64,000 nt of DNA from Aquirufa rosea (GCF_004118285.1 NZ_SDHY01000003.1:186001-250000); one strand, 5' to 3'. Counted from the stretch's first letter, positions 28,663 through 40,970 are shown. Notes: generated by a model not told the origin, from the letters alone. Numbers and translations: made by a program.

Positions 28663-29010
28663 CTATATTCGCCAATTTCCATGAACCTCAAATAAGGCTG
28701 GGAAATGAGATTTAATGTAGCAAAAGTTGTTGCAACTATCACTTTGACTTACTTGTTGTGAGTCTTGAAAGTTAGCGTAAAAACGGCTTGCAGAAATTTG
28801 ATCAATTTCATGAATACGCTCCGTTTGAGCATCCTCTGAAGATTCTTCCTCTTCAAAGGCATTAATAAAGCTAAGTCGATAAGAGACTTGTTGTCTAAAT
28901 TTTTGCTTGGTAGTGGAGGTGGAGTTATGTTCTAGGGTGTTTTTTCCAATGATCGTCAGTACAATCGAGCAAAAAAGAAAAAATAAAACCCTTAGACGCT
29001 TGGAATACAT
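28663..29010 (-). CDS. Small hypothetical membrane-anchored or secreted protein
   Basis: 115 residues from ATG 29010 (a TTG two codons upstream is less likely). One N-terminal hydrophobic segment (LRVLFFLFCSIVLTIIG) looks like a signal anchor. The rest is polar, with an acidic EEEESSEDAQTE stretch and two close Cys residues near 93-97 (SCNNFC). I do not recognise a family. It precedes the porin gene on the same strand, and codon use looks like its neighbours, so it is probably real and possibly co-transcribed. Confidence 0.55.
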   Translation of the reverse strand: MYSKRLRVLFFLFCSIVLTIIGKNTLEHNSTSTTKQKFRQQVSYRLSFINAFEEEESSEDAQTERIHEIDQISASRFYANFQDSQQVSQSDSCNNFCYIKSHFPALFEVHGNWRI

Positions 29011-29083
29011 ACCCAAAATTGCATTGGGAATTTGAATTAACCAATTAATCCTGCATTTTTATGTAAATAGAAGTATCGTGTTT

Positions 29084-29122
29084 GAAAAAGATCAGGACAA
29101 AGGACTCCCCTGAGACCTGATC
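29084..29122 (-). terminator. Probable intrinsic terminator after the SDR gene
   Basis: 7-bp stem GATCAGG/CCTGATC around a 19-base loop that can fold further, followed by TTTTTC on the minus strand, 10 bp past the SDR stop. Confidence 0.65.
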
Positions 29123-29132
29123 GTCATTTTTT

Positions 29133-29900
29133 CTAATATGCGCTCCAACCACCATCGACTGTCAAAATATGTGCATTCACAAAGCTGGAATCATCGCTGG
29201 CTAAAAATAAGGCAGCTTGTGCAATTTCCGACGATTCTCCTGCACGAGGATTGATGGCCATACCTGTCATGATTCGATCATTCACCAAAGGTGTAATTTT
29301 AGTCATATCAATGGTTTCACTGATGCTTGTATTAACTGCACCAGGAGCAATTCCATTGCAACGAATCCCCGACTTGCTGTACATATAACCTGTGTTTTTG
29401 GTTAATCCAACTAGGGCATGTTTACTGGCCGTATAGACGGCACCAGCTGCACCTCCTTTTAGTCCACCTATAGAGCAAACATTGATGATATTCCCTTTTC
29501 CTTTTGCCAAAAACAGGGGTATAGCTTTTCTCATGGCTTTAAATGGCCCTTCAAAATTGATTTTCATGACCTTCTCTAACATCGAATTTTCTACTTCTCC
29601 TACAGGTTGAAAATGGTCCATGATCCCTGCGTTATTAACTAATATATCTAAGCTACCATAGGTATCTACAGCGGTTTGGATTAATTGGTTTATGTCTGAC
29701 TCCTCTCCCATATTGGCGGTAATGGTTGTTATTTCTCCACCCGAGGCTTTCACTTCTTGGGACAATTCCACTAATCGACTTGGGTTTATATCCCCAGCCA
29801 CGACTTTGGCTCCTTCCAGAGCGAATAATGAAGCAATGGCTTTTCCCATGCCTGCACCCGCTCCTGTAACGATGGCAACTTTATTTTCTAGCTTTTTCAT
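29133..29900 (-). CDS. SDR-family NAD(P)-dependent oxidoreductase
   Basis: 255 residues, a classical short-chain dehydrogenase. Cofactor loop TGAGAGMGKA (about 12-21), NNAGIMD near 88, catalytic Ser in VCSIGG near 141, and YTASKHA near 155 supplying Tyr and Lys. Asp37-type GDINPSR after beta-2 suggests NAD preference. The C-terminus contains FVNAHILTVDGGWSAY, typical of 3-oxoacyl-reductase-like or glucose-1-dehydrogenase-like members. Substrate unknown. It is divergent from the membrane PH-like gene, with a palindromic element in the shared region and a terminator after it. Confidence 0.95.
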   Translation of the reverse strand: MKKLENKVAIVTGAGAGMGKAIASLFALEGAKVVAGDINPSRLVELSQEVKASGGEITTITANMGEESDINQLIQTAVDTYGSLDILVNNAGIMDHFQPVGEVENSMLEKVMKINFEGPFKAMRKAIPLFLAKGKGNIINVCSIGGLKGGAAGAVYTASKHALVGLTKNTGYMYSKSGIRCNGIAPGAVNTSISETIDMTKITPLVNDRIMTGMAINPRAGESSEIAQAALFLASDDSSFVNAHILTVDGGWSAY

Positions 29901-29979
29901 GTGATTTGATTTTCAGAAAATTACCAAATAATTGATAGTTCTAAGTTTTTCAAAGGATGATTTTGATTAGGATTTTTTC

Positions 29980-30012
29980 AACGCTGTTAAGGTTTCAAAC
30001 CTTGACAGCGTT
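29980..30012. repeat. 33-bp palindromic intergenic element, copy 3
   Basis: Arms AACGCTGTTAAGGTTT and AAACCTTGACAGCGTT with one central base and the same T-for-C change as copy 2. It lies between two divergent genes, so here it is upstream of both and cannot be a simple gene terminator. Confidence 0.9.
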
Positions 30013-30109
30013 ACAACGATTAGCGATTTAAATATGTTGTCCAATATCTTGATAATGAATTAATTTAATATTTTCGTAATCTCTGTTTAACCAATTTCAT
30101 TTGAAACCG

Positions 30110-30619
30110 ATGTCAGAAGAGCAAATATTGTTTACAGAAACGCAAAGATTTAGAAAATGGTGGATTTGGCTTATACTATTGGGGGTATTTAGCTCAGTTG
30201 CTTTGGGAGCCTACCGGCAAATTCAAATGGGAATTAAGATGGGTGACCGACCGATGAGTGATGAGGGGATAGTATCTTTAGTCATTTCAATAATATTCAT
30301 CATCGTTTTATTTTATGTAATTAAGTTGGAGACCAAGATTACATCTGATGGTATTTACCTTCGCTTTTTTCCATTTCATTGGCAGTTCAAGTATTACCCT
30401 TTTGAGAATATGGAAAAAGTATATGTCAGAAAATATTCCGCACTTCTAGAATATGGGGGGTGGGGAATTAGATACGGGATTTTTGGTAGTGGAAAAGCTT
30501 TTAATGTATCTGGAAATCAAGGCTTACAAATGGAAATGAAGCAAGGTCGCAAAGTCTTAATTGGGACTAATAAGCCGGAAGAGTTATCCCAAATATTGTC
30601 AACTGTTTGGAAGAAATAG
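30110..30619 (+). CDS. Small membrane protein with PH-like domain
   Basis: 169 residues from ATG 30110 (TTG 30101 is possible). Two hydrophobic segments lie at about 17-37 (WWIWLILLGVFSSVALGAY) and 56-76 (IVSLVISIIFIIVLFYVIKL). The remainder, ITSDGIYLRFFPFHWQFKYY through IGTNKPEELSQILS, has the strand pattern of bacterial PH-like or DUF6141-type domains. Such proteins have no known activity. It stands alone between a divergent SDR gene and the M28 peptidase gene. Confidence 0.8.
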   Translation: MSEEQILFTETQRFRKWWIWLILLGVFSSVALGAYRQIQMGIKMGDRPMSDEGIVSLVISIIFIIVLFYVIKLETKITSDGIYLRFFPFHWQFKYYPFENMEKVYVRKYSALLEYGGWGIRYGIFGSGKAFNVSGNQGLQMEMKQGRKVLIGTNKPEELSQILSTVWKK

Positions 30620-30708
30620 ATATTTATTTACCTCTGAATCATCATAATCCTTTAAGCATGGTTCCAGTAAATTTTGGTGCATGCCTTTTTCTTTCGTAAA
30701 CTTAAACT

Positions 30709-32265
30709 ATGAAAACTTTTATCAACAAAACTAAATTAGGTCTAAGTAAGCTAGCGCTTGGCTTAAGCCTTTTGTCCACTCCGATGTGGGCACAACAAAA
30801 TCAAAAAAGCACGGTAGATGCTATTGTGAAGGAAGCAACAGAAAATTCGCAGTTGAAACGAATGGCTCATGAACTCTTGGACGGAATTGGACCACGTTTG
30901 GTGGGGTCTACTAAAATGGTTCAAGCAAGTGATTATCTATTGGGACAATACAAAGAATGGGGAATTGAGGCAAAAAGACAAAATTATGGTACTTGGAGAG
31001 GTTGGGATCGTGGTATTTCCTCCATTGACATGGTTGCCCCATGGGTTAAATCATTGGAAGGAACACAATTGGCATTTAGTCCTGCTACCCAAAAACCTAA
31101 AACTGGTGAAACAATTATTTTGGCAGAAGTAGCCGATTCCATTGCTTTTAAAGCTTGGTTGCCACAAGTAAAAGGCAAATTTGTGCTTATTTCCATGCCA
31201 CAAATTACAGGAAGACCCGATTATAATTGGCAAGAGTTTGCTCTCAAAGAGTCTTTTGAAGCTATGAAAAAGGAGCGGGCTGAACAGACAGAGGCATGGA
31301 GAAAAAGGCTGGCTAAAACGGGTTTAACAAATGCAAAATTAGCTATGGCATTGGAAGAAGCAGGTGCTTTGGGCATCGTTTCCTGTTTGTGGTCTAACGG
31401 CTTTGGCGTCAATAAAATTTTTGCTGCTTCCACTAAAAAAATCCCTACCGTCAGTGTGGCTTTGGAAGACTATGGCCTATTGTATCGCTTGACTGAATCG
31501 GGAAGACTGCCAAAAATTACTGTGAATACCCAATCGAAAGAGTTGGGCATAGTACCTACTTTCAATACCCTAGCAGAAATCAAGGGCCTTGAAAAACCTC
31601 AAGAGTATGTAATGCTTTCAGCGCATTTAGATTCATGGGATGGAGCCACAGGAGCAACTGACAATGGAACAGGTACTTTGGTGATGATGGAAGCCATGCG
31701 TATCCTCAAAAAAGTATATCCTAATCCCAAGAGAACCATTTTAGTGGGCCATTGGGGAAGCGAAGAACAAGGATTGAATGGATCTAGGGCATTTGTGGAG
31801 GATCATCCAGAGGTGGTTTCTAATTTGCAGGCTTTATTTAATCAAGACAATGGAACAGGACGTGTGGTGAATTTGGGTGGATCAGGTTTTGCCAAAGCCA
31901 AGGATTATCTCACAAAATGGTTATCCGCTGCGCCAGATTCCATCAAAAATCGTATCAAAACTAATTTTCCTGGGACACCTGGGGGAGGTGGTTCCGATTT
32001 TGCTTCTTTTGTGGCAGTGGGAGCAACAGGCTTTAATTTAAGTGCATTGAGCTGGTCATATGGAAATTATACTTGGCATACCAATCGGGATACATACGAT
32101 AAAATTGTATTCGATGATGTGCAAAGTAATGCTATTTTAACGGCTATTATGGTATACATGGCTTGTGAAGAGCCAGAAAAAATGTCTACGGAAAAGGCTG
32201 AATTGCCTGCTGGTCAAAAATGGCCAGCTCCTGTTAAATCGAAACGTACAAGTGGGACGCTCTAG
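30709..32265 (+). CDS. Secreted M28-family zinc aminopeptidase
   Basis: 518 residues. Signal peptide about 1-28 (ending MWAQ). A protease-associated-like region precedes the catalytic M28 domain. All zinc-site residues are visible: SAHLDSW (about 304-310), ATDNGTG (Asp about 320), GSEEQG (catalytic and ligand Glu about 348), NQDNGTG (Asp) and TWHTNRDTYDK (His about 457). These peptidases remove N-terminal residues from peptides in the periplasm or outside the cell. The next gene, an esterase-type hydrolase, starts 30 bp downstream and is probably co-transcribed. Confidence 0.95.
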   Translation: MKTFINKTKLGLSKLALGLSLLSTPMWAQQNQKSTVDAIVKEATENSQLKRMAHELLDGIGPRLVGSTKMVQASDYLLGQYKEWGIEAKRQNYGTWRGWDRGISSIDMVAPWVKSLEGTQLAFSPATQKPKTGETIILAEVADSIAFKAWLPQVKGKFVLISMPQITGRPDYNWQEFALKESFEAMKKERAEQTEAWRKRLAKTGLTNAKLAMALEEAGALGIVSCLWSNGFGVNKIFAASTKKIPTVSVALEDYGLLYRLTESGRLPKITVNTQSKELGIVPTFNTLAEIKGLEKPQEYVMLSAHLDSWDGATGATDNGTGTLVMMEAMRILKKVYPNPKRTILVGHWGSEEQGLNGSRAFVEDHPEVVSNLQALFNQDNGTGRVVNLGGSGFAKAKDYLTKWLSAAPDSIKNRIKTNFPGTPGGGGSDFASFVAVGATGFNLSALSWSYGNYTWHTNRDTYDKIVFDDVQSNAILTAIMVYMACEEPEKMSTEKAELPAGQKWPAPVKSKRTSGTL

Positions 32266-32295
32266 TTTCCCATCATAACATAAACTTAAATACAA

Positions 32296-33585
32296 ATGAA
32301 AAAATCCTGGTTGCTTTTATTGTGGTTAATTTCCATGCATACCCTGTTGGCACAGCCCACAGAAAAGCAGATTAAAGTTCAAGTTTCAGCCGATCATTCA
32401 GATTGGTTATATAAGCCAGGAGAAAAAGTCAATTTTTCAGTGTTAGTGACAAAAAATGGAAGTCCTATTCCTCAGGTTAAGATTCGTTATGAAATCGGAC
32501 CCGAGAAGTTGGAAGCCTTGAAAAAGGAAAGTGCCATTTTACCTCAAGGTGCCATTCAACTGAATGGAGGAACTTTGTCAGCCGCAGGTTTTTTGCGTTG
32601 TGTGGTTATTGCCGAGGTAGAGGGGAAAGAATATAGGAATTTAGCAACGGTAGGTTTTTCTCCTCTATCGATTCAACCTACTGTCAATAATCCTCAAGAT
32701 TTTGATGCTTTTTGGACTAAAGCCAAAGAAGATCTAGCTAAAATTCCTATGGATGCCAAGATGACGCTTCTGCCAGAAAGATGTACGGAGAAAACTAATG
32801 TGTATCAGGTGAATATCCAAAACTATCGTGTGGGAGCTAGGCTATATGGTATATTATGTGTGCCCAAGAAACCTGGGAAATATCCTGCATTGCTACATGT
32901 ACCCGGAGCTGGAGTTAGACCTTATGCAGGAGATATAGCCAATGCAGAAAAAGGAATTATTACCCTGCAAATTGGTATACATGGAATCCCAGTTACCATG
33001 GATCCTTCCGTTTATACAGATTTGGGAGCAGGTATTTTGAACGGATATCCCAATTATAATATGGATGACAAGGATCGCTTTTTTTATAAAAGAGTGTATT
33101 TAGGATGTGTTCGTGCCAATGATTTTTTGACCTCACTTCCTCAATTTGATGGTCAAAATCTAGGAGTAACCGGAGGTAGTCAAGGGGGTGCTTTGTCCAT
33201 CGTGACCGCTGCTTTAGACGAACGAGTAAAATTCTTGGGAGCTTATTATCCGGCCCTCTCTGATGTGACAGGATATTTATTTAATAGAGCTGGTGGTTGG
33301 CCTCATTATTTTGATAAGAATAACCGGGCAATTAATGAAACAAAAGCGAAATTGGAAACCATAGCCTATTATGATGTGGTCAATTTCGCACGAAGATTGA
33401 AAGTACCAGGATTTTACTCTTGGGGTTTTAACGATGAAACATGTCCTCCTACCTCCATGTACGCGGCATATAATGTAATTTCTGCTCCTAAAGAATTATA
33501 CTTGGCACTGGATACCGGTCATTGGAATTATCCAGAGCAGGTAGAAAAGATGAACAATTGGCTAGGTGCAAATCTTCTCAAATAA
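32296..33585 (+). CDS. Secreted acetyl-xylan-esterase-type (CE7/AXE1) hydrolase
   Basis: 429 residues. Signal peptide about 1-19 (ending LLAQ), then an N-terminal beta-domain of about 110 residues and an AXE1-like alpha/beta-hydrolase domain beginning near FDAFWTKAKEDLAKIP. The catalytic triad is complete: Ser in GGSQGG (about 293), Asp in FNDETCPPTS (about 378) and His in DTGHWNYPEQ (about 408). AXE1 members deacetylate xylan, cephalosporin C or other acetyl esters. It follows the M28 peptidase by 30 bp and converges with a DUF4442 gene, leaving only 2 bp between stops. Confidence 0.92.
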   Translation: MKKSWLLLLWLISMHTLLAQPTEKQIKVQVSADHSDWLYKPGEKVNFSVLVTKNGSPIPQVKIRYEIGPEKLEALKKESAILPQGAIQLNGGTLSAAGFLRCVVIAEVEGKEYRNLATVGFSPLSIQPTVNNPQDFDAFWTKAKEDLAKIPMDAKMTLLPERCTEKTNVYQVNIQNYRVGARLYGILCVPKKPGKYPALLHVPGAGVRPYAGDIANAEKGIITLQIGIHGIPVTMDPSVYTDLGAGILNGYPNYNMDDKDRFFYKRVYLGCVRANDFLTSLPQFDGQNLGVTGGSQGGALSIVTAALDERVKFLGAYYPALSDVTGYLFNRAGGWPHYFDKNNRAINETKAKLETIAYYDVVNFARRLKVPGFYSWGFNDETCPPTSMYAAYNVISAPKELYLALDTGHWNYPEQVEKMNNWLGANLLK

Positions 33586-33587
33586 GT

Positions 33588-34082
33588 TTAAGGAGCAGGG
33601 CTCTTAACTTTGAAAGTCCAGCTGAATAGAAATTCAGCTACTATCATACCTTCTTGGTTGGTTCCAACTGACTTACAAATGATTTTAGTACTTTCTCCAC
33701 TTTCAATGGCCTTTTCAATGGTCTCTCGGATGGCATCACCGTCTTCACATGTGAATAAAATAGTACCGGTGGCTTTCTTCACAAAGGAAGCTTCCATTTT
33801 TTCTATCAGCATGCTGATGGATGGTTTCCTTTCGTAAACTTGTGCGAATGCCAACATGCCGCAACTCATTTCGGCGGCCATAGCTTCTACCGCAAAATAC
33901 ATGGAGCGGAATGGATTTTGATTGAACCAAGATTTTTTGACACGTACTATGGAGGTTTTGGCATCAAAATGATGCATGTTTAATCCTGCCCAAAAGGAGG
34001 CAGATAATCGTTGGAAAATAAAAAACTTAAATAAAATTGGGTTTAGAATTATTTTTTGAAACTTATGGAATGATGGATTCAT
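33588..34082 (-). CDS. DUF4442 hotdog-fold protein (thioesterase-like)
   Basis: 164 residues with a hotdog fold. Typical DUF4442 features: VKKSWFNQNPFRSMYFAVEAMAAEMSCG at about 48-75, with the Asn-Pro-Phe turn, then beta-strands VKKATGTILFTCEDGD and GMIVAEFLFSWTFKVK. The family resembles acyl-CoA thioesterases of the PaaI type, but activity is unproven. Cytosolic. It converges on the esterase gene and is divergent from the ThuA gene. Confidence 0.88.
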   Translation of the reverse strand: MNPSFHKFQKIILNPILFKFFIFQRLSASFWAGLNMHHFDAKTSIVRVKKSWFNQNPFRSMYFAVEAMAAEMSCGMLAFAQVYERKPSISMLIEKMEASFVKKATGTILFTCEDGDAIRETIEKAIESGESTKIICKSVGTNQEGMIVAEFLFSWTFKVKSPAP

Positions 34083-34233
34083 GGTATGTTCTGATGAAGG
34101 GTCGTTAATTTTTCAGTTCTCCAACTATAGGATGCACTGAGCTAAATCAAATATAAATAATTTAGTTTGGTATCAAATGAAAGATAGAATTCGATAAATA
34201 AAATGTTAAAGTATAAATGATCAATAAATTGCA

Positions 34234-35082
34234 ATGAAAAAAGTATTTAAAATTATCGCTTGGACGCTTTTTGGGCTAGTATTGAGTCTTTTTGGGTTAG
34301 GTGCTTTGTTTATGTACAAAGTTCAACATGGTTTCCCTGTTACTTATGAGACAGAAAAACCGGAGCTTTCCTTAGCAGCAGCTAAGCCTGCAATTTTATT
34401 GTTTTCTAAAACTACGGGTTTCCGACATGGAGAATCCATAGAGGCCTCAAAACCTGTTATTCAGGCCTTGGCAACTAAAAACAATTGGGTTATTTATGAG
34501 ACAGAAGAGGGTGGGGTATTTAATCAGGAACAATTGTCCCAATTCAAATTAGTAATTTTTAATAATTCTACAGGCCGAGTGTTGAATGACAATCAACAGT
34601 TGGCTTTGGAAAAGTATGTTGAAAAGGGTGGAGCATTGATGGGGATACATGGAGCTGGGGATAATTCCCATCATTGGGATTGGTATGTCAATAATTTACT
34701 AGGAACAACATTCTCACACCATCCATTAAATCCACAATTTCAGCGAGCTTTAGTACAGATGGAGCCAAGTGCGGATTCTGTTTTGAAAGCTAATTTATCT
34801 GCAAGTTGGGAGGGGAATGACGAGTGGTATGTTTTTTTTGAAAAACCTAAAAATGCACGAGTAGTGTACTATATTGACGGTGAAAAAATATTACCCAGTG
34901 GCAATATGCTATGGATGAAGGACAAAAACTTTGGTATGGGAAAATATCATCCAGTGGCTTGGCATAAAAATGCAGGAAAAGGACGGACCTTTTATACTTC
35001 CATGGGGCATTCCAAAGATGCTTGGGCTAATCCTGCTTATGTGAAGTTAATCGAACAGGGGATTTCTTGGTCTATTCAATAA
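34234..35082 (+). CDS. ThuA-domain (trehalose-utilization-like) protein
   Basis: 282 residues. An N-terminal hydrophobic segment (KIIAWTLFGLVLSLFGLGALF) is a signal anchor. The ThuA class I amidotransferase-like domain starts at PAILLFSKTTGFRHGESIEA (about 52) and includes GGALMGIHGAGDNSHHWDWY (about 132-151) and GRTFYTSMGHSKDAW near the end. ThuA proteins are linked to trehalose or other sugar use, often with 3-keto-sugar enzymes such as DUF1080 proteins; one of those lies 30 kb away in this window. Stands alone with its own terminator. Confidence 0.92.
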   Translation: MKKVFKIIAWTLFGLVLSLFGLGALFMYKVQHGFPVTYETEKPELSLAAAKPAILLFSKTTGFRHGESIEASKPVIQALATKNNWVIYETEEGGVFNQEQLSQFKLVIFNNSTGRVLNDNQQLALEKYVEKGGALMGIHGAGDNSHHWDWYVNNLLGTTFSHHPLNPQFQRALVQMEPSADSVLKANLSASWEGNDEWYVFFEKPKNARVVYYIDGEKILPSGNMLWMKDKNFGMGKYHPVAWHKNAGKGRTFYTSMGHSKDAWANPAYVKLIEQGISWSIQ

Positions 35083-35098
35083 AGAATTCTTGTAAATA

Positions 35099-35127
35099 AA
35101 ACGGGTCAATCATTGATTGACCCGTTT
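35099..35127. terminator. Bidirectional intrinsic terminator
   Basis: Perfect 12-bp stem AAACGGGTCAAT with its complement around a 5-base loop, between the convergent ThuA and TonB-receptor genes. Confidence 0.88.
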
Positions 35128-35153
35128 ATTGAAATCATTAACCTACAAATATT

Positions 35154-37781
35154 TTATTGACCCATTTGCATAGCATCATTATTTTGATTGTTGTTTCTCT
35201 TCATGCTACTCATGTTAAATTGTCCGAAACGAATGGACAAAGTAAGACGAATCATTTGAGGGTTTGATAATCGGTAATATTTTTGAGAGAAACCTTCTCC
35301 GTAGGAATATCTATTGTTTCCACGAGTTCTGAAGATGTCATTAGCTGCTAAAGTCAAAGAAGCCAAGTCGTTTTTCAAGAAGGTTTTCTTGATAGCTAAA
35401 TCAAAACCATAGAACGGCTCAATATACCCTTGAGATGAACTTTGTGCTTGCATCATTGGGCCACCGCCACCACCTTGTCCTTGGTTCTGAGAAATCGGCA
35501 TATTGGTTTTGCCTTGGTAATCCATGGATAATTGGATAGACCATTTTTTAGGTAATTGGAAGGTATTGTTTATTTTTCCAAATACGGTCCAGATACCATC
35601 CGTAATTTGAGCATTCTCAATATTTGATGTATTAATTTTCGAGTTGTATGTGTTTAAATTAAGAGTTAAATCCCACCAGTTTTGAAGCTTGTTGGTATAG
35701 GTTCCTTCTATACCATAATTCACACTAGAATTCGCATTGACGAAAGTGTTAATCAAATCCAACTTACCGCTGATTGGGTTGATTTCTTGACTAAGGAAGC
35801 GAGTAATTAAGTTGTTGGTATATTTATAATAACCTGACAACAAGAAGGTAGCAGATCCTTTGGTTTTGCTGTAAGAAAGCTCTCCAGAAGAAGTGAATTC
35901 AGGAACCAAATTGGCATTTCCTCTCGTGATATTTAAACTATCGCTGTAATCAACGAAAGGAATGATTTGGAAGAAGTTCGGACGGTTAACACGTCTGGTG
36001 ATGCTCAATTGCAACTGATCTGTAGGAGTTAAATCCTTCTTTAAGAAAATAGAAGGGAAAAGGCTCAAAGGATAGTTATTGCCAAATATTTGGTTGGTGT
36101 TAAGCAATTTACCATCATAGCTAGAGCTCTCAGCTCTTAAACCTAATTTATAGGAAACTTTGCTAGCTGTTTTACCTGAGAAGGAAACATAAGCAGCATA
36201 TACTCTATTTTGGTTTTCGTAATTTGTGGAAGCTGAGGGGATGGTTTTATATACATCTGAACCTACGGGCTTCAAGGTATTGTTGTTTTCATTCTTCAAA
36301 TCAAAAAGCTGAGCTCTTACTCCCAATTCTAGGGTACCTTCATTTTTTATAGGCTTCACATAGTCCGTTTGAAAGGTCATGAAATTATTGCTTCCAGAAC
36401 CAATGTTTCTCTGAATTTGTGTGCCAGTAATGTTACCATTGTTTAAATAATTGGTCGTGTAAGTCGCATCATTTTTGTTGGTTCCACCAAAGTAATTGAA
36501 GTCCATAGTCAACTCTTCTCCTGCTTTAGGATATGCGTGTTTAAATCCTAATTGCAACCCACTTGGATTGAACTCTCTGTATGAGTCAGAAAGACGATTG
36601 CTTAAGGTTGTAAAGTTGTTTACAGTACTTGTAATCTTGATGTCTTCTGTTGGGGAGAATTTACCACCTCCGCCAAAAAATCCAGCTAAAGACAAGGTAG
36701 TTCTATTCGTAACTGCATAGTCAACACTCAAGCGAGGGAAAAACATCGATCCTCTAGTTTTGGAGTTGATGTCTTGATAAACGCTGGACTCAACGCCTCC
36801 GATGCTGCTATTTCTTAAGCTGTTACCCTCAGTGACATTTCTCATGTTCATTTTCATGCCCATCAAGGTTAAACTCCACTTGTTTTGTTGGTAACTAAAA
36901 TTCCCCATGATGCTAGATCCTCCAAAACGGTCAGCACTTAAATTCACCATGCCATTATATCCATTCTTTTTGTTTTTCTTCAAAATGATGTTGATGATAC
37001 CGGCCATACTTCCTGATGCATCGTATTTAGCAGAGGGGTTTGTGATTACTTCTACCTTCTCAATAATGTCAGCTGGGATTTGATCCATGGTTAAGCTAGT
37101 GGGTCTTCCGTCAATAAAAAGAGTTGGATTAGCATTTCTCACCTTAACATTGCCATCGATATCTACTTGTACAGATGGGATATTTCTCATCACATCCACA
37201 GCTGTACCACCAGAGGTCACTAGGTTTTGACTTACATTAAATGATTTTTTGTCAATGTCCATTTCCAACAAAGCCTTGGTAGAAGTAACTACCACTGCTT
37301 CTAATTCTTTGGAATCAGCAGCTAATTTGATATTTCCTAAATCCTTTTCAAATGCAGCCATCATTTTCGCGATTACCGCTGGATCAGGAGCTTGACCTGG
37401 TTTAGGCGCCATACTCGGATCCATTTTAGGCATAGCAAATTGGATAGGGGCTTCGTAGTTTTTATAGCCTACGAAACTAATTTTAATTTTAAGTCGAACA
37501 TTTACAGGGATTTCTTTAAAGTTAAAATCACCATTCAGTTCTGCTTGTTGAGCTTTTACTAAGATGTCTTTGTTTTGTTTGGTTGCTGGATCTACCACAG
37601 TTTTTAATAGAACAACCGAGGCAAATTCTACAGGCTTACCTTGCTCATCTACTACCTTACCAAATATATGTCCGCGATTTAAATTGGCGGCATTGGCACC
37701 TCCTGCACCTGCAGCAGGACCTTGCGCCCAACTAAAAAATGAGCTGATTGCCAAGAAGAATGTTAAAAATTGATTTTTCAT
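35154..37781 (-). CDS. TonB-dependent receptor, outer-membrane barrel family type 3
   Basis: 875 residues. Signal peptide about 1-19 (ending SWAQ). A carboxypeptidase-regulatory-like domain (IFGKVVDEQGKPVEFASVVLL) carries a long insertion rich in Met, Pro and Lys. Then comes a plug with TKALLEMDIDKKSFNVSQNL, ANPTLFIDGRPTSLTMDQIP and IEKVEVITNPSAKYDASGS. The barrel region resembles OMP_b-brl_3 proteins. The tail is rich in Asn, Gln and Met (MKRNNNQNNDAMQMGQ), following the usual aromatic end FGQF, which is unusual. No SusD partner; ligand unknown. 770 bp of gene-free sequence lie upstream. Confidence 0.93.
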   Translation of the reverse strand: MKNQFLTFFLAISSFFSWAQGPAAGAGGANAANLNRGHIFGKVVDEQGKPVEFASVVLLKTVVDPATKQNKDILVKAQQAELNGDFNFKEIPVNVRLKIKISFVGYKNYEAPIQFAMPKMDPSMAPKPGQAPDPAVIAKMMAAFEKDLGNIKLAADSKELEAVVVTSTKALLEMDIDKKSFNVSQNLVTSGGTAVDVMRNIPSVQVDIDGNVKVRNANPTLFIDGRPTSLTMDQIPADIIEKVEVITNPSAKYDASGSMAGIINIILKKNKKNGYNGMVNLSADRFGGSSIMGNFSYQQNKWSLTLMGMKMNMRNVTEGNSLRNSSIGGVESSVYQDINSKTRGSMFFPRLSVDYAVTNRTTLSLAGFFGGGGKFSPTEDIKITSTVNNFTTLSNRLSDSYREFNPSGLQLGFKHAYPKAGEELTMDFNYFGGTNKNDATYTTNYLNNGNITGTQIQRNIGSGSNNFMTFQTDYVKPIKNEGTLELGVRAQLFDLKNENNNTLKPVGSDVYKTIPSASTNYENQNRVYAAYVSFSGKTASKVSYKLGLRAESSSYDGKLLNTNQIFGNNYPLSLFPSIFLKKDLTPTDQLQLSITRRVNRPNFFQIIPFVDYSDSLNITRGNANLVPEFTSSGELSYSKTKGSATFLLSGYYKYTNNLITRFLSQEINPISGKLDLINTFVNANSSVNYGIEGTYTNKLQNWWDLTLNLNTYNSKINTSNIENAQITDGIWTVFGKINNTFQLPKKWSIQLSMDYQGKTNMPISQNQGQGGGGGPMMQAQSSSQGYIEPFYGFDLAIKKTFLKNDLASLTLAANDIFRTRGNNRYSYGEGFSQKYYRLSNPQMIRLTLSIRFGQFNMSSMKRNNNQNNDAMQMGQ

Positions 37782-38552
37782 GGGTTGATTGTTTTGTCTA
37801 CTTAGAAGAAATGATGTTATTCAAGGATCAGGGTAGAACTGGTTTAATTGCTAAATTTTCAATGGGTAAATCAGGGTTTAATCTAGTTTTTTGTTCACTT
37901 ATTATTGTATCACAAAGATACATCATGCTTTTTCGTTTAATTTTTTATTCTTCACAGCTGGGAAATGTATAGATGAAAGTTGAAATTCTTGAGAAAAGCG
38001 GATTGAGTAAATGAGGCTTCATTGGTTTTGTACTAATTTTTTCAAATAGATGAACAAGCAAGATTCTATCTTTCAGTATTTAATCTATTCGGCAATACTG
38101 CCAAGAATTTCATGCTGATTCACTTTATAATAGTACAAAGATAAATATCAAAAATTGAACATTTTCTGGTAATTATAAAATTGTGTTTAATGGATCAAAT
38201 GTTATGTAGAAGTGGGGAATTCATATGCGAAGAAACAAAAGTAGCTTTAAAAGTTTATTTTAGATATTTTTTGTAGGTGTTCCTCACTTATTTTTAGATT
38301 TCCTGAAAGCTTGATAATACATTGATATTTTTTATACTTCTTAATTATTTTGGATATTCCAAAGGAGGTTGTTTGAGGAATTTGGTAGACTAATTCTTAA
38401 GTTTTGTCGCAATTAAAGGATTCATTAACAAGTATTAACATGAAATATTTGCTTTAAATTATGAAGGTTGACTTGGAAAAGTTATAAATAAATGAATTTA
38501 TTTGAAACTGGTTTTTCAGGTTTTATGGGATGCTATCCAGAACCCTATAAAT
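37782..38552. other. AT-rich region without a recognised gene
   Basis: About 770 bp between the TonB receptor start and the katG terminator, both genes on the minus strand. It probably contains the receptor promoter. Short frames are present but lack homology-like features or a fitting start. No RNA gene, repeat or hairpin of note was seen. Confidence 0.55.
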
Positions 38553-38578
38553 AAAAAAACCGACTCCATGGGAGTCGG
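38553..38578 (-). terminator. Intrinsic terminator of katG
   Basis: 8-bp stem CCGACTCC/GGAGTCGG with a 3-base loop followed by seven T residues on the minus strand, 29 bp past the katG stop. Confidence 0.92.
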
Positions 38579-38607
38579 CTTTTTCATTCACTCAAATCTA
38601 TATAAAC

Positions 38608-40970
<2,363 letters not shown>

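Noticed and set aside
37748-37972. 74-codon open frame near the TonB receptor start
   Set aside because: Overlaps the receptor start antisense and has no sensible start context or homology-like pattern.
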